From assembly GCA_046598525.1 (NCBI GenBank), contig JBKJIJ010000008.1, positions 62,001 through 126,000 on the forward strand: 64,000 nucleotides of DNA, written 5' to 3'. The DNA is from Methylotenera_A sp046598525. Lineage in GTDB: Bacteria > Pseudomonadota > Gammaproteobacteria > Burkholderiales > Methylophilaceae. Shown here in pieces: positions 44,885-53,801 of this stretch. The translations under genes and the position numbers were made by a program. Under the pieces are notes generated by a model. It had not been told where the DNA came from. It saw only the letters and a program-made list of their open reading frames with translations, and made no database searches. Every line of letters starts with the position of its first letter. Positions within the stretch are counted from its first letter, which is position 1.

Positions 44885-46157
44885 ATCTTAACGCCTCAGC
44901 AGGGTTGATTTTAGAGGCTTTATAACTGGGGTAAAGTGTGGCAAGTAGGCTTAGTACAAACGACATCACCACAATGGTTATCACGTCTGGCCACTCTACT
45001 TTTGAGGGCAAATCGCTAATGTAATACACATCTTTGGCTAAAAATTGCACATGGAAAATGCGTTCTAACAGCGGCACAATGGTATCAATATTCAGCGCAA
45101 TTAACACACCAAACACCGCGCCCATTAAGGTACCAATCACGCCAATTAGCGCGCCTTGAATCATAAAAATACGCATAATGCTGCCCGGGCTAGCGCCAAA
45201 AGTGCGCATAATGGCAATGTCCGCGCGCTTATCGGTTACTGCCATCACTAAGGTGGATACGATATTAAACGCGGCAACCGCCACAATTAAAGTCAAAATA
45301 ATAAACATCACGCGTTTTTCTAGCTGCACCGCTTTAAAAAAGTTGGCGTGTTGCTGGGTCCAATCGGTTACAAAATAAGTGCTATCTGCTTGGCTTAAAC
45401 TTTGTGCTAGTTTGGCCGACATGGCAGGCGCATCAAACAAATCATCTAATTTTAAGCGCAAGCCAGACACATTATTACCCATGCGATACAGTTTGGCGGC
45501 GTCATCAATATGAATCAGCGCCAAGCCAGCATCGTATTCATACATGCCGATTTGAAACAAGCCAACCACTTTAAATTGCTTAATGCGCGGCACCATACCA
45601 GTTGGCGTAAATTGGCCTTGCGGCGCCAACAACACCACTTTTTCGCCCACGCTAATGCCCAATAATTGCGCTAAATCGGCGCCCAGCACAATATTAAATT
45701 CGCCTGCTTTTAGGTCATCCAAGCTGCCCACTTTCATGTGCTTGCCTAAATCGGCCACATTATTTTCTAGCTTAGGCAGCACGCCGCGCACAATGGCGCC
45801 TTGCACGCCTTGGCCGTAACTCAGCATGCCTTGCGCCATCACATAAGGCGCGCTAGATTTCACTTCTGGGTTAGATTTGACTTGATTAGCCAGCTTAGGC
45901 CAATCGCTTAACTGATTATTAGCGCCTGTAATTTCTAAATGCGATGCCACGCCCAAAATGCGGTTGCGCAGTTCGGCCTGAAAGCCATTCATCACTGATA
46001 GCACAATAATCAGCGCGGCTACGCCAAGCGCAATGCCTATCATGCTGGTAAACGAAATAAAGGAGATGAAATGATTCTTGCGTTTGGCTTTGGTGTAACG
46101 CAAGCCAACGAATAATTCGAACGGTAATTTTGAAACGATTTGGCTGAAAATTGACAT
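44877..46157 (-). CDS. lolC: Lipoprotein-releasing ABC transporter permease (LolC/LolE family)
   Basis: A 426-residue permease with the MacB-like layout: helix 1 (about 35-60), large periplasmic domain (about 60-275), then three helices (about 280-410). The periplasmic QGQFTPTGMVPRIKQ loop near 185 corresponds to the LolC hook that recruits LolA. No second permease gene (lolE) is beside it, so it may act as a homodimer of the LolF type (inference). SFTSMIGIALGVAALI near 35 is typical. Confidence 0.9.
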   Translation of the reverse strand: MSIFSQIVSKLPFELFVGLRYTKAKRKNHFISFISFTSMIGIALGVAALIIVLSVMNGFQAELRNRILGVASHLEITGANNQLSDWPKLANQVKSNPEVKSSAPYVMAQGMLSYGQGVQGAIVRGVLPKLENNVADLGKHMKVGSLDDLKAGEFNIVLGADLAQLLGISVGEKVVLLAPQGQFTPTGMVPRIKQFKVVGLFQIGMYEYDAGLALIHIDDAAKLYRMGNNVSGLRLKLDDLFDAPAMSAKLAQSLSQADSTYFVTDWTQQHANFFKAVQLEKRVMFIILTLIVAVAAFNIVSTLVMAVTDKRADIAIMRTFGASPGSIMRIFMIQGALIGVIGTLMGAVFGVLIALNIDTIVPLLERIFHVQFLAKDVYYISDLPSKVEWPDVITIVVMSFVLSLLATLYPSYKASKINPAEALRYE

Positions 46158-46188
46158 AAAACGAATCTTAGCAGTTTATCTGCTCAAG

Positions 46189-46211
46189 ATTCTATCTAAA
46201 ATTCTATCTAA
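46189..46211. repeat. 12-bp tandem duplication upstream of lolC
   Basis: ATTCTATCTAA occurs at 46189-46199 and again at 46201-46211, between the unknown gene ending at 46279 and lolC. Confidence 0.5.
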
Positions 46212-46278
46212 GAATCTATATTTACCGCCATTTTTCTAGCCGATTTGTTTTTGCGGCCAGCAAAAAAAGGCTTACATG

Positions 46279-47952
46279 TTAGTCAGGTATTTCTACGCCA
46301 ACCCATTCACGCTGTTTCATTTGCAAAAAACCTGCTTGCACCAGCTTTTCGTTGCCATTTATTTTAATCATGTATTGCGTGCCGCGTTTATAGGCGTTTC
46401 TGGGCAAAATAAGTGTATTTTTACCGGCAAACAAATTGGTATTTTTTAGCAAAATACCTTCAAACGCATTTAAATAATCAAAACTAAAGTTATTATCTTG
46501 CACAAAATAGCCGGCTTGCGCTTCAGTACCCATATCGGATTCAACGCGCGATACTTTAATAGCCGCGCAATGGCTGCCAATAATTTCAAGCCCTGCCCGA
46601 TAAGAACCATTAAGCTGCTTGCGCACACTTTTAATTTCGGCAACAACTAACGCATTTTTGTCAAAATCACTACTGTAACCAATCAACACACCTGGCTCAA
46701 TCCAATGATGCACTTCTTGGCCCAAATCTACTGCAAACCCACCGCTACTTTCATCCACCATCCACCAGTTTTCAGATCCCAAATGGTTTGCTGTTGGCGT
46801 AGCGATGATTTTATTGCGGCGTTGTTGCGCTAACTTCAGGTCAAATGCAATTTGATCATCTTCTAATGAAGATTGGCTTGCATGCTGTGTTTGATTATTG
46901 CGGATTTGCTCCAAACGCCTGTAAATATCTTCTAAACCAAAACTCACGCTTAATAATTTGCTGCTTTTAAGGCGTGCTTCACTTCTGCGTTGGCGCTCAA
47001 AACCTTCTACACACCATTCGGCGCGCAGCTTTTTAAATAATTTCAGCACCACCGATGGCGGCGCCATTTTGTCTAAGCCAAATTCGGTTAATGGTTTTTG
47101 CGTATCCACCGCGCATAAATAGGCTTCAATTTTATCAACCAAGCGAGTGGTTTTCCAAAAGCGATATTCGGCATATTTTTCAACCGCGCGAATTCGTTCG
47201 GGGCCTTTATCGGCTTCTAAATTAATAAAAAACTGCACTTTATCTGGCCGATATTTATTCAAAATAATGGGATTTGTGGCCCACAATTTTAAAATTTGCT
47301 CAGTTAATTGAATTTGCAAACGGCTGTAATTGCCTTTGTGCAATGTATCCATCATAAAACCTTGTTTTAAAATGGTGGCAATGCTGGTTTCTTTGCGATT
47401 AAAGTTATATAGAAACAGGTTGTTATTCATTATTGCCAAGTTTTCAGCAAATCTGATGACTTTATGAACATTTGACCACATGCCAGAAGGCGCTGGTTGA
47501 TCATCAAAATAGCGCCATTTTGCCATGGCAAAAGCGGCATTTAATAAGCGGCATAAAATCAAATTCATTTTATCTTCGCTTAACACTACTTTATTTTGCA
47601 TCTCGTAACAGGTTAAAAACTGGGTATAGGCAATATACAATTGGCGATAATATAAATAAGCGGCGTTATAAATACTATTTTCTAACTTTTTATTAATTCT
47701 TAATATAGTCAAGTACTTATGCGTTTCTTTCTTGGCATAGCGGTACGTGTTGCGGTCAATTTCTAAGACGATTTCGATTTGAAGTTTGGCTTGTTGAATC
47801 GATTCAAACTCTATTTTAGCCAGCTGCTGTCTGGTTTCTATCAATACATCCAACTCGGCCTTTTCGGGCAAAGTATGTATCCAGCCAAGCGTTTTCTGCA
47901 TCTCTTGATGCTGAAAAACAGACTGTATTTTGTTGAAAACCTCAGACAACAT
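46279..47952 (-). CDS. Unknown cytoplasmic protein with PilZ-like C-terminal region
   Basis: A 557-residue protein without signal peptide or membrane helix. The first 360 residues are helical and rich in aromatic and charged residues (HKYLTILRINKKLENSIYN, YYRQLYIAYTQFLTCYE). The C-terminal 170 residues are beta-rich; WWMVDESSGGFAVDLG near 402 resembles the DxSxGG core of PilZ c-di-GMP-binding domains, but the upstream RxxxR motif is only loosely matched (QRRNK). If it is PilZ, the MHYT-GGDEF-EAL protein in this window makes a plausible signal source. It begins 160 bases from ribE on the opposite strand and is upstream of lolC. Confidence 0.6.
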   Translation of the reverse strand: MLSEVFNKIQSVFQHQEMQKTLGWIHTLPEKAELDVLIETRQQLAKIEFESIQQAKLQIEIVLEIDRNTYRYAKKETHKYLTILRINKKLENSIYNAAYLYYRQLYIAYTQFLTCYEMQNKVVLSEDKMNLILCRLLNAAFAMAKWRYFDDQPAPSGMWSNVHKVIRFAENLAIMNNNLFLYNFNRKETSIATILKQGFMMDTLHKGNYSRLQIQLTEQILKLWATNPIILNKYRPDKVQFFINLEADKGPERIRAVEKYAEYRFWKTTRLVDKIEAYLCAVDTQKPLTEFGLDKMAPPSVVLKLFKKLRAEWCVEGFERQRRSEARLKSSKLLSVSFGLEDIYRRLEQIRNNQTQHASQSSLEDDQIAFDLKLAQQRRNKIIATPTANHLGSENWWMVDESSGGFAVDLGQEVHHWIEPGVLIGYSSDFDKNALVVAEIKSVRKQLNGSYRAGLEIIGSHCAAIKVSRVESDMGTEAQAGYFVQDNNFSFDYLNAFEGILLKNTNLFAGKNTLILPRNAYKRGTQYMIKINGNEKLVQAGFLQMKQREWVGVEIPD

Positions 47953-48097
47953 TGCGCAAACCTAACGTTAATAGTGAATCGTAGTATTTCTATTGTTGTT
48001 AGGATTGCAAAATACGTACCAAGAGCAATTGTATCGTTTTTAATGCGGCCAATTCAGATTTAATTGCAGTGCCAATTCACCGTTAATACGGCACAAC

Positions 48098-48106
48098 TGT
48101 TAAAAT
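48098..48106 (+). promoter_or_regulatory. Extended -10 box abutting the ribE start
   Basis: TGTTAAAAT (TAAAAT at 48101-48106) leaves only 6 bases before the ribE ATG at 48113, so transcription would begin at or within a base or two of the start codon. No ribosome site is present. No FMN riboswitch was seen. Confidence 0.45.
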
Positions 48107-48112
48107 AACGCT

Positions 48113-48745
48113 ATGTTTACAGGAATTATTCAGGCCGTAGGCCACATTGAAAGCACCACAATGCTTGGTGAAGACATTAAGTTGCAAATTAATGCGGCCA
48201 ATTTGGGTTTAGACGATGTTGTGATTGGCGATAGCATTGCGGTAAATGGTGTGTGTTTAACTGTTACGCAACTGATTAAAACCAATGACGTTAACACCCA
48301 CTTTGCCGCCCATGTTTCAACCGAAACGCTTAAAGTAACCACTGGATTAAATCAGCCGCAAGCCGTTAATTTAGAAAAAGCGCTGCGTTTAAACGACAGG
48401 CTAGGCGGCCATTTGGTGAGCGGCCATGTGGATGGCATTGGCACGGTGGCAGCCTTTACCGATTTAGGCGATTGCTGGACATTAGCCATTGAAGCACCAC
48501 GCGCTTTATCTAAATACATTGCCAAAAAAGGCTCAATTTGCGTAAACGGCGTCAGCTTAACGGTGAATAGCATTGATAAAAACACTTTTACCATGAATAT
48601 CATTCCGCATACCTTACAACACACCATGTTTAATCAGCTTTGCGTAGGCAGCCAAGTTAATTTAGAGATTGACCAAATTGCGCGCTATGTTGAGCGTATG
48701 ACCGAGTGGTCGAATGTGCCAGTAAATGACAAAGCAGGCGAATGA
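48113..48745 (+). CDS. ribE: Riboflavin synthase, alpha chain
   Basis: RibE dismutates two 6,7-dimethyl-8-ribityllumazine molecules to riboflavin. The 210-residue protein shows two lumazine-binding halves (about 1-95 and 97-195), the N-terminal MFTGIIQAVG signature and GDSIAVNGVCLTV / GSICVNGVSLTV as the paired motifs. A TAAAAT box ends 6 bases before the ATG, suggesting a leaderless mRNA. The last 4 bases overlap ribBX (ATGA). Confidence 0.94.
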   Translation: MFTGIIQAVGHIESTTMLGEDIKLQINAANLGLDDVVIGDSIAVNGVCLTVTQLIKTNDVNTHFAAHVSTETLKVTTGLNQPQAVNLEKALRLNDRLGGHLVSGHVDGIGTVAAFTDLGDCWTLAIEAPRALSKYIAKKGSICVNGVSLTVNSIDKNTFTMNIIPHTLQHTMFNQLCVGSQVNLEIDQIARYVERMTEWSNVPVNDKAGE

Positions 48746-49860
48746 AAATTAAAAATATGCCATTAAACTCAATTAGCCCTATCACCGACATTATTGCTGA
48801 CATTAAAGCAGGCAAAATCGTCATTTTAGTTGATGACGAAAACCGCGAAAACGAAGGCGATTTTGTCATTGCCGCCGAATTTGCCACGGCTGAGCATATT
48901 AACTTTATGGCCAAATTTGGCCGCGGATTAATATGTTTAACTTTATCGGAAGCGCATTGCAAACAACTTAATTTGCCGCCAATGGTGCAAAAAAACGGCA
49001 CGCGTTTAGGCACCAATTTTACCGTTTCGATTGAAGCCGCAACTGGCGTTACCACTGGCATATCGGCTAAAGACCGCGCCACTACTATTAAAGCCGCGGT
49101 TGCTAAAGATGCCACACCAAAAAGCATTGTTAGCCCTGGTCATATATTTCCGCTTACCGCATTAAATGGCGGCGTTTTAGTGCGCGCTGGCCATACAGAA
49201 GCAGGTTGCGATTTGGCGGCATTAGCAGGTGTCCAGCCGGCATCTGTGATTTGCGAAATTTTAAAAGATGACGGCGAAATGGCACGCTTGCCAGATTTGG
49301 TCGAAATCGCGCATCAGCATGGACTTAAAATTGGCACCATTGCCGATTTAATTCATTACCGCAGCGAAACCGAAAGGCTGATTGAGCGCGCGGCAGAACG
49401 CAGCATCACCACGCCATTCGGCCCAATGCGCTTAATTGCCTATGCCGATAAAATTGCCAATGAAACGCATCTGGCCTTGGTAAAAGGTGAGCCTTCTGCT
49501 GAGTTTGAAACATTAGTGCGCGTACATGAGCCATTATCCGTGTTTGATTTGCTAGATAACACCAGCTGCACGCATAGCTGGAATATGTTGCAAGCCATGC
49601 GCGTGGTGTCAGAATCTAGCTGTGGCGTGATTGTATTGCTGCATCATTCAGAATCGGCAGGCGATTTATTAGCGCGCATTGCTCACGCCGATGAACCGAT
49701 TCGCTATAACCAAGAATTACGCACCTATGGCATTGGTTCGCAAATTTTGTTAGATTTAGGTGTGCGCAAAATGCGCTTAATGGCAACGCCGCGCAAAATG
49801 CCTAGCATGATGGGATTTGGCTTAGAAATTACCGGTTATTTGGAATGCGAAAAAGCATAA
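48742..49860 (+). CDS. ribBX: 3,4-dihydroxy-2-butanone-4-phosphate synthase with degenerate GTP cyclohydrolase II domain
   Basis: The N-terminal RibB domain (about 1-210) is complete: DDENRENEGDFVIAAE at 31-46 and GHTEAGCDL near 151. It makes the four-carbon riboflavin precursor. The C-terminal half (about 215-370) follows GTP cyclohydrolase II but has lost most of the zinc site. The usual VRVHSEC reads VRVHEPL, and the CDC pair reads CTH, so two of three cysteines are gone. It is therefore probably inactive as RibA, like the RibBX proteins described in Proteobacteria. A separate ribA must exist elsewhere. Overlap with ribE gives coupling. Confidence 0.88.
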   Translation: MKIKNMPLNSISPITDIIADIKAGKIVILVDDENRENEGDFVIAAEFATAEHINFMAKFGRGLICLTLSEAHCKQLNLPPMVQKNGTRLGTNFTVSIEAATGVTTGISAKDRATTIKAAVAKDATPKSIVSPGHIFPLTALNGGVLVRAGHTEAGCDLAALAGVQPASVICEILKDDGEMARLPDLVEIAHQHGLKIGTIADLIHYRSETERLIERAAERSITTPFGPMRLIAYADKIANETHLALVKGEPSAEFETLVRVHEPLSVFDLLDNTSCTHSWNMLQAMRVVSESSCGVIVLLHHSESAGDLLARIAHADEPIRYNQELRTYGIGSQILLDLGVRKMRLMATPRKMPSMMGFGLEITGYLECEKA

Positions 49861-49936
49861 TTGATTATTAAAACATCAGCAAAAATAATTGTTAAGTATT
49901 TGATTAACGTAGAAAATAAAGTTAGAGTGCTAGCCA

Positions 49937-50512
49937 TTGGAAAATATTAATTTAACAGGTCAATTTCTCATCGCGATGCCGGCGATGACAGACCCTTATT
50001 TTGCAAAAACCGTCATTTATATATGTACGCACAATCAAGATGGTGCAATGGGCGTTGTGGTTAATCGCGCTACCGATATCACCATTGACGATTTATTCGA
50101 ACAAATCAAAATTACCCCCGACTCCCCCGCTTTGCTGGAAAAAATTGTGCATTACGGCGGCCCAGTACAAATTGAGCGCGGCTTTATTTTGCACACCCCG
50201 CATGATGAATACAATTCGACTGTTTTGGTTAACAACACCATTGCACTAACTACTTCTAAAGATATTTTAGAAGCCGCCGCACAAAATTTGGGCCCCGAAA
50301 AAATATTAATTGCGCTGGGTTATGCTGGCTGGACGCCCGGCCAGCTAGAGGATGAAATATTGCAAAATGCTTGGTTAAGTTTAGATACCAATAATATTCA
50401 TGATATTCACACCTTAATTTTTGATACGCCAAACGAATCAAAATTTGATGTTGCCATGCAATTAATGGGCTTAAATTATGTTAATTTATCGCGTAATGCA
50501 GGGCACGCCTAA
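49937..50512 (+). CDS. yqgE: YqgE/AlgH family protein
   Basis: A 191-residue protein of UPF0301. The start must be TTG 49937; the N-terminus GQFLIAMPAMTDPYF and GAMGVVVNRAT are the family signature, and the next methionine would remove it. It precedes ruvX by 3 bases, as yqgE-yqgF do in Escherichia coli. AlgH was linked to alginate regulation in Pseudomonas, but its molecular role is unclear. Confidence 0.92.
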   Translation: MENINLTGQFLIAMPAMTDPYFAKTVIYICTHNQDGAMGVVVNRATDITIDDLFEQIKITPDSPALLEKIVHYGGPVQIERGFILHTPHDEYNSTVLVNNTIALTTSKDILEAAAQNLGPEKILIALGYAGWTPGQLEDEILQNAWLSLDTNNIHDIHTLIFDTPNESKFDVAMQLMGLNYVNLSRNAGHA

Positions 50513-50515
50513 TTG

Positions 50516-51013
50516 ATGTCAGACACTCCTTCAAGCCCGCCAAACAATCCAAACCAAAGCCATTTACCTATTTTAGAACGCCAATATCCTGATATTGTTG
50601 GCACAGTAATGGCCTTTGATTTTGGCGAAAAACGCATTGGCGTGGCGGTTGGCGAAACCATACTAAAAGCGGCGCACCCTGTTACCACCATTGAAGCTGA
50701 AACTAATGATGTTAAATTTGCAAAAATTGCCGACATTATTAAAGAATGGCGCCCCAGCTTACTGGTAGTGGGTTTGCCCACTTATATGGACGGTACAGAG
50801 CACACCTTAACGCATTTAGCCAAAAAATTTGCACAGCGGCTTGAAGGCCGCTTTAATTTGCCAGTGACTATGATAGACGAGCGACTTACCTCTGTTGAGG
50901 CGGCACAAAATTTACAAGCGGCAGGCATTAAAGGCCATAAACAAAAAAATCTGCTGGATGCCGTGGCGGCACAAGGCATATTACAATCTTATTTTAATCA
51001 GTTACCGTACTAA
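50516..51013 (+). CDS. ruvX: RuvX/YqgF putative pre-16S rRNA nuclease
   Basis: A 165-residue RNase H-fold nuclease thought to mature the 16S rRNA 5' end, and proposed earlier as a Holliday junction resolvase. The catalytic FDFGEKRIGVAVG is near 33-45, DERLTSVEA near 120 and the final DAVAAQGILQ segment near 145. The ATG at 50516 is chosen over a TTG three bases earlier. The N-terminal 25 residues are Ser/Pro/Asn-rich and extra to the core. Confidence 0.92.
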   Translation: MSDTPSSPPNNPNQSHLPILERQYPDIVGTVMAFDFGEKRIGVAVGETILKAAHPVTTIEAETNDVKFAKIADIIKEWRPSLLVVGLPTYMDGTEHTLTHLAKKFAQRLEGRFNLPVTMIDERLTSVEAAQNLQAAGIKGHKQKNLLDAVAAQGILQSYFNQLPY

Positions 51014-51014
51014 A

Positions 51015-51047
51015 ATTAGAAAAACACTTTGCGATTAGAAAACCACT
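51015..51047. repeat. 19-bp-period direct repeat between ruvX and pyrR
   Basis: ATTAGAAAAACACT (51015-51028) and ATTAGAAAACCACT (51034-51047) differ at one base and fill the gap from the ruvX stop to the pyrR ATG. Confidence 0.6.
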
Positions 51048-51578
51048 ATGCAATTACCAAACCCAGAAACATTATTAAGCGATATTAGCGCCAAAATTTT
51101 AGCGCAACTGGCCAAGCCAGAATTAGCCGAAAATAGCGCTTTAATCGGCATTCATAGTGGTGGCGTTTGGTTAATGCAGCGCATTTTAAGCCAGCTTAAA
51201 ACCGCCATTCCTTACGGTACATTAGATGCCGCTTTATATAGAGATGATTACTCCCAGCGCGGCTTAAAAGCCGAAATGCAGCCATCTAATATTGCGTTCA
51301 ATGTGCAAGATAAACACATCATTTTAATTGACGATATTTTCTACACTGGCCGTACCACGCGCGCCGCGATGAATGAATTGTTTGATTATGGCAGGCCTGC
51401 CAGCATCACACTGGCGGTGTTAATTAATCGCGGCGGCGCACAATTACCGATTGCGCCACAAATTGTCGGTGCCGAAATATTATTAAAACCGAATGAAAGC
51501 CTGCAGCTGTCGCAAGATACAAAAGGCATTTTGCATTTAAGTTTAGAAATAGAAGACTCAAAGGCCAGCCATGTATAA
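51048..51578 (+). CDS. pyrR: Bifunctional pyrimidine regulatory protein/uracil phosphoribosyltransferase PyrR
   Basis: A 176-residue phosphoribosyltransferase-fold protein. The PRPP-binding loop IILIDDIFYTGRTTRAA is at about 85-101. In Gram-positives PyrR binds RNA and attenuates pyr operons; in Proteobacteria it may act mainly as a uracil phosphoribosyltransferase or regulator. No attenuator hairpin was found in the short upstream gap. It overlaps pyrB by 8 bases. Confidence 0.92.
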   Translation: MQLPNPETLLSDISAKILAQLAKPELAENSALIGIHSGGVWLMQRILSQLKTAIPYGTLDAALYRDDYSQRGLKAEMQPSNIAFNVQDKHIILIDDIFYTGRTTRAAMNELFDYGRPASITLAVLINRGGAQLPIAPQIVGAEILLKPNESLQLSQDTKGILHLSLEIEDSKASHV

Positions 51579-52524
51579 CCCGCAACTGGATGCTGACGGC
51601 AACCTAAAACATTTGCTGACGATTGAAGGCTTACCCAAGCGCATTCTGAATCAGATTTTAGATACCGCTGAAACCTTTGTGGGCGTGGCAGAGCGCGATA
51701 TTAAAAAAGTACCTTTATTGCGCGGCAAAACGGTGTGCAATATCTTTTTCGAAAATAGCACGCGCACTCGCACTACCTTTGAAATTGCCGCCAAACGTTT
51801 ATCGGCCGATGTGCTTAATCTTAACGTTGGCACATCTAGCCAATCCAAAGGCGAAACCATATTGGACACGGTGGATAACTTAATCGCCATGCATGCCGAT
51901 ATGTTTGTGGTGCGCCACTCGCAAAGCGGCGCGGCGCATTTTATTGCACAACATGTGCCGGATAATATTAGCGTGATTAACGCAGGCGATGGCCGCCATG
52001 CGCACCCAACGCAAGGATTGTTAGATGTATTCACTATTCGTCGCTACAAGCCAGATATGCATAATTTGCGCGTGGCTTTAGTGGGCGATGTGCTGCACTC
52101 ACGCGTTGCACGCAGCGAAATTCATGCACTTACTACTTTAGGCGTGCCAGAAGTACGCGTGATTGCACCAAAAACATTATTGCCCACAGGAATTGAAAAA
52201 ATGGGTGTGCAAGTGTTTCATGACTTGAAAGCAGGCTTAAAAGATGTGGATGTGATTATGATGTTGCGCCTGCAAAACGAGCGCATGAGCGGTGCCATGC
52301 TGCCCAGCGCGCAAGAGTACTTTAAAACCTTTGGTTTAACGCAAGAAAAACTCAAACTAGCCAAGCCAGATGCCATTGTCATGCACCCCGGCCCCATGAA
52401 TCGCGGCGTAGAGATTGATTCTAGCGTAGCGGATGGCAGCCAGTCTGTCATCTTGCCACAAGTTACTTACGGAATTGCGGTGCGCATGGCGGTGATGGCG
52501 ATTTTAGGCGGAGGCAACGCATGA
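51571..52524 (+). CDS. pyrB: Aspartate carbamoyltransferase catalytic chain
   Basis: PyrB condenses carbamoyl phosphate and aspartate, the second step of pyrimidine synthesis. The 317-residue chain has the carbamoyl-phosphate loop FENSTRTRTTFE near 59-70, VRHSQSGAAHF near 113 and HPGPMNRG near 272. No regulatory chain (pyrI) is adjacent; instead it overlaps pyrX by 4 bases. In the Pseudomonas-type class A enzyme a PyrC-like chain forms a dodecamer with PyrB, which fits this order. Confidence 0.95.
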   Translation: MYNPQLDADGNLKHLLTIEGLPKRILNQILDTAETFVGVAERDIKKVPLLRGKTVCNIFFENSTRTRTTFEIAAKRLSADVLNLNVGTSSQSKGETILDTVDNLIAMHADMFVVRHSQSGAAHFIAQHVPDNISVINAGDGRHAHPTQGLLDVFTIRRYKPDMHNLRVALVGDVLHSRVARSEIHALTTLGVPEVRVIAPKTLLPTGIEKMGVQVFHDLKAGLKDVDVIMMLRLQNERMSGAMLPSAQEYFKTFGLTQEKLKLAKPDAIVMHPGPMNRGVEIDSSVADGSQSVILPQVTYGIAVRMAVMAILGGGNA

Positions 52525-53801
52525 AAATTCACATCAAAAATGGTCAGGTAATTGATCCTAAAAATAATATTAACGCCAAACAAGATATTTTTATTGCCGC
52601 TGGCAAAATTGTCGGCGTTGGCAGTAAGCCAGCTGACTTTACCGCCAATCAAACCATTGATGCCACTGGCTTAATCGTAAGCCCAGGCTTTGTGGATTTA
52701 AGCGCACGCTTACGCGAACCGGGCTCTGAATATTCAGCCACACTAGTAACAGAGCTGCATGCCGCCGCTGCTGGTGGTGTAACCAGCCTTGCCTGCACGC
52801 CAGATACACAGCCCGTGCTGGATGAACCCGGCTTGGTTGAAATGCTTAAATATCGCGCCAAACAAATTAATTTGGCGCATGTTTATCCGCTTGGCGCGTT
52901 AACGCGTCAGCTAAATGGCAAATTATTAACAGAAATGTGCAAATTAACAGAGGCTGGCTGCGTTGGTTTTAGCCAAGCCGATAGCGCGATTACTGACACA
53001 CAAGTGTTATGGCGCGCTTGCGAATATGCCGCCACATTTGGCTACACTTTATTTTTACGTGCCGAGGACGAATATTTAGCCAAAAACGGCGTAGCACATG
53101 ATGGCGAAATAGCCAGCAGGCTGGGTTTAAAAGGCATTCCAGCCGCAGCCGAAGGTTTAGCCATTGCCAGCATTTTACGCATTGCGCAAGAAACCAACAC
53201 CAAAATACATTTGTGCCGATTATCCAGCGCTGAAGGCGTTGCGCTGGTGCGCGAAGCTAAAAAACAAGGCATACAAGTAACCGCCGATGTAAGCGCACAG
53301 CACTTACATTTAACCGATTTTGATATTGGTTATTTTAATTCGCACGCTAATTTAAAACCGCCATTACGCAGCATGCGCGATAAAGAGGCGCTGTGTGCAG
53401 GATTAAAAGATGGCACTATTGACGCGGTTTGCTCTGACCACACGCCAGTAAATGATGATGCAAAATTGCTGCCTTTTGCTGAGGCCGAAGCGGGAGCTAG
53501 CGGTTTAGAATTACTGTTACCACTTGCGCTAAAATGGGCTAGCCATCACAAGCTATCGGTAATGGATGCGCTGAGTAAAATTACTCATCAGCCAGCGGCT
53601 ATATTAGGTATAGCGGGCGGCAATCTTGATATTGGTAGCGATGCCGATATTGCAATATTTGACCCAGAACAAATATGGACAGTGACACCTAGCCAATTGC
53701 ATAGCCAAGGTAAAAACACGCCATTTTTGGGCTTAGAAATGTTGGGCAAAGTGCATTACACCTTATTGCATGGGCAAATCACCTATCAAGCAAGCCATTA
53801 A
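52521..53801 (+). CDS. pyrX: Dihydroorotase-like protein, probably non-catalytic (PyrX)
   Basis: A 426-residue amidohydrolase-fold protein related to type I dihydroorotase. The metal motif HxH that follows VD is lost: GFVDLSARLREPG (about 54-66) has Ser and Arg where active enzymes have His. The later HLCRLS also lacks the usual second His, and ADVSAQHL replaces the TPHHL type. CSDHTPVN near 300 is kept. This matches the inactive PyrC' (PyrX) chains of Pseudomonas that support PyrB assembly. A working pyrC should exist elsewhere. Its stop codon lies in a 13-bp repeat. Confidence 0.88.
   Translation: MKIHIKNGQVIDPKNNINAKQDIFIAAGKIVGVGSKPADFTANQTIDATGLIVSPGFVDLSARLREPGSEYSATLVTELHAAAAGGVTSLACTPDTQPVLDEPGLVEMLKYRAKQINLAHVYPLGALTRQLNGKLLTEMCKLTEAGCVGFSQADSAITDTQVLWRACEYAATFGYTLFLRAEDEYLAKNGVAHDGEIASRLGLKGIPAAAEGLAIASILRIAQETNTKIHLCRLSSAEGVALVREAKKQGIQVTADVSAQHLHLTDFDIGYFNSHANLKPPLRSMRDKEALCAGLKDGTIDAVCSDHTPVNDDAKLLPFAEAEAGASGLELLLPLALKWASHHKLSVMDALSKITHQPAAILGIAGGNLDIGSDADIAIFDPEQIWTVTPSQLHSQGKNTPFLGLEMLGKVHYTLLHGQITYQASH

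Noticed and set aside
47953..48112. FMN riboswitch before ribE
   Set aside because: No conserved RFN element could be traced in the 160 bases, and a -10 box lies directly before the ATG.
50990..51047. PyrR-binding attenuator before pyrR
   Set aside because: The gap is only 34 bases and consists of a direct repeat; there is no room for terminator and anti-terminator.
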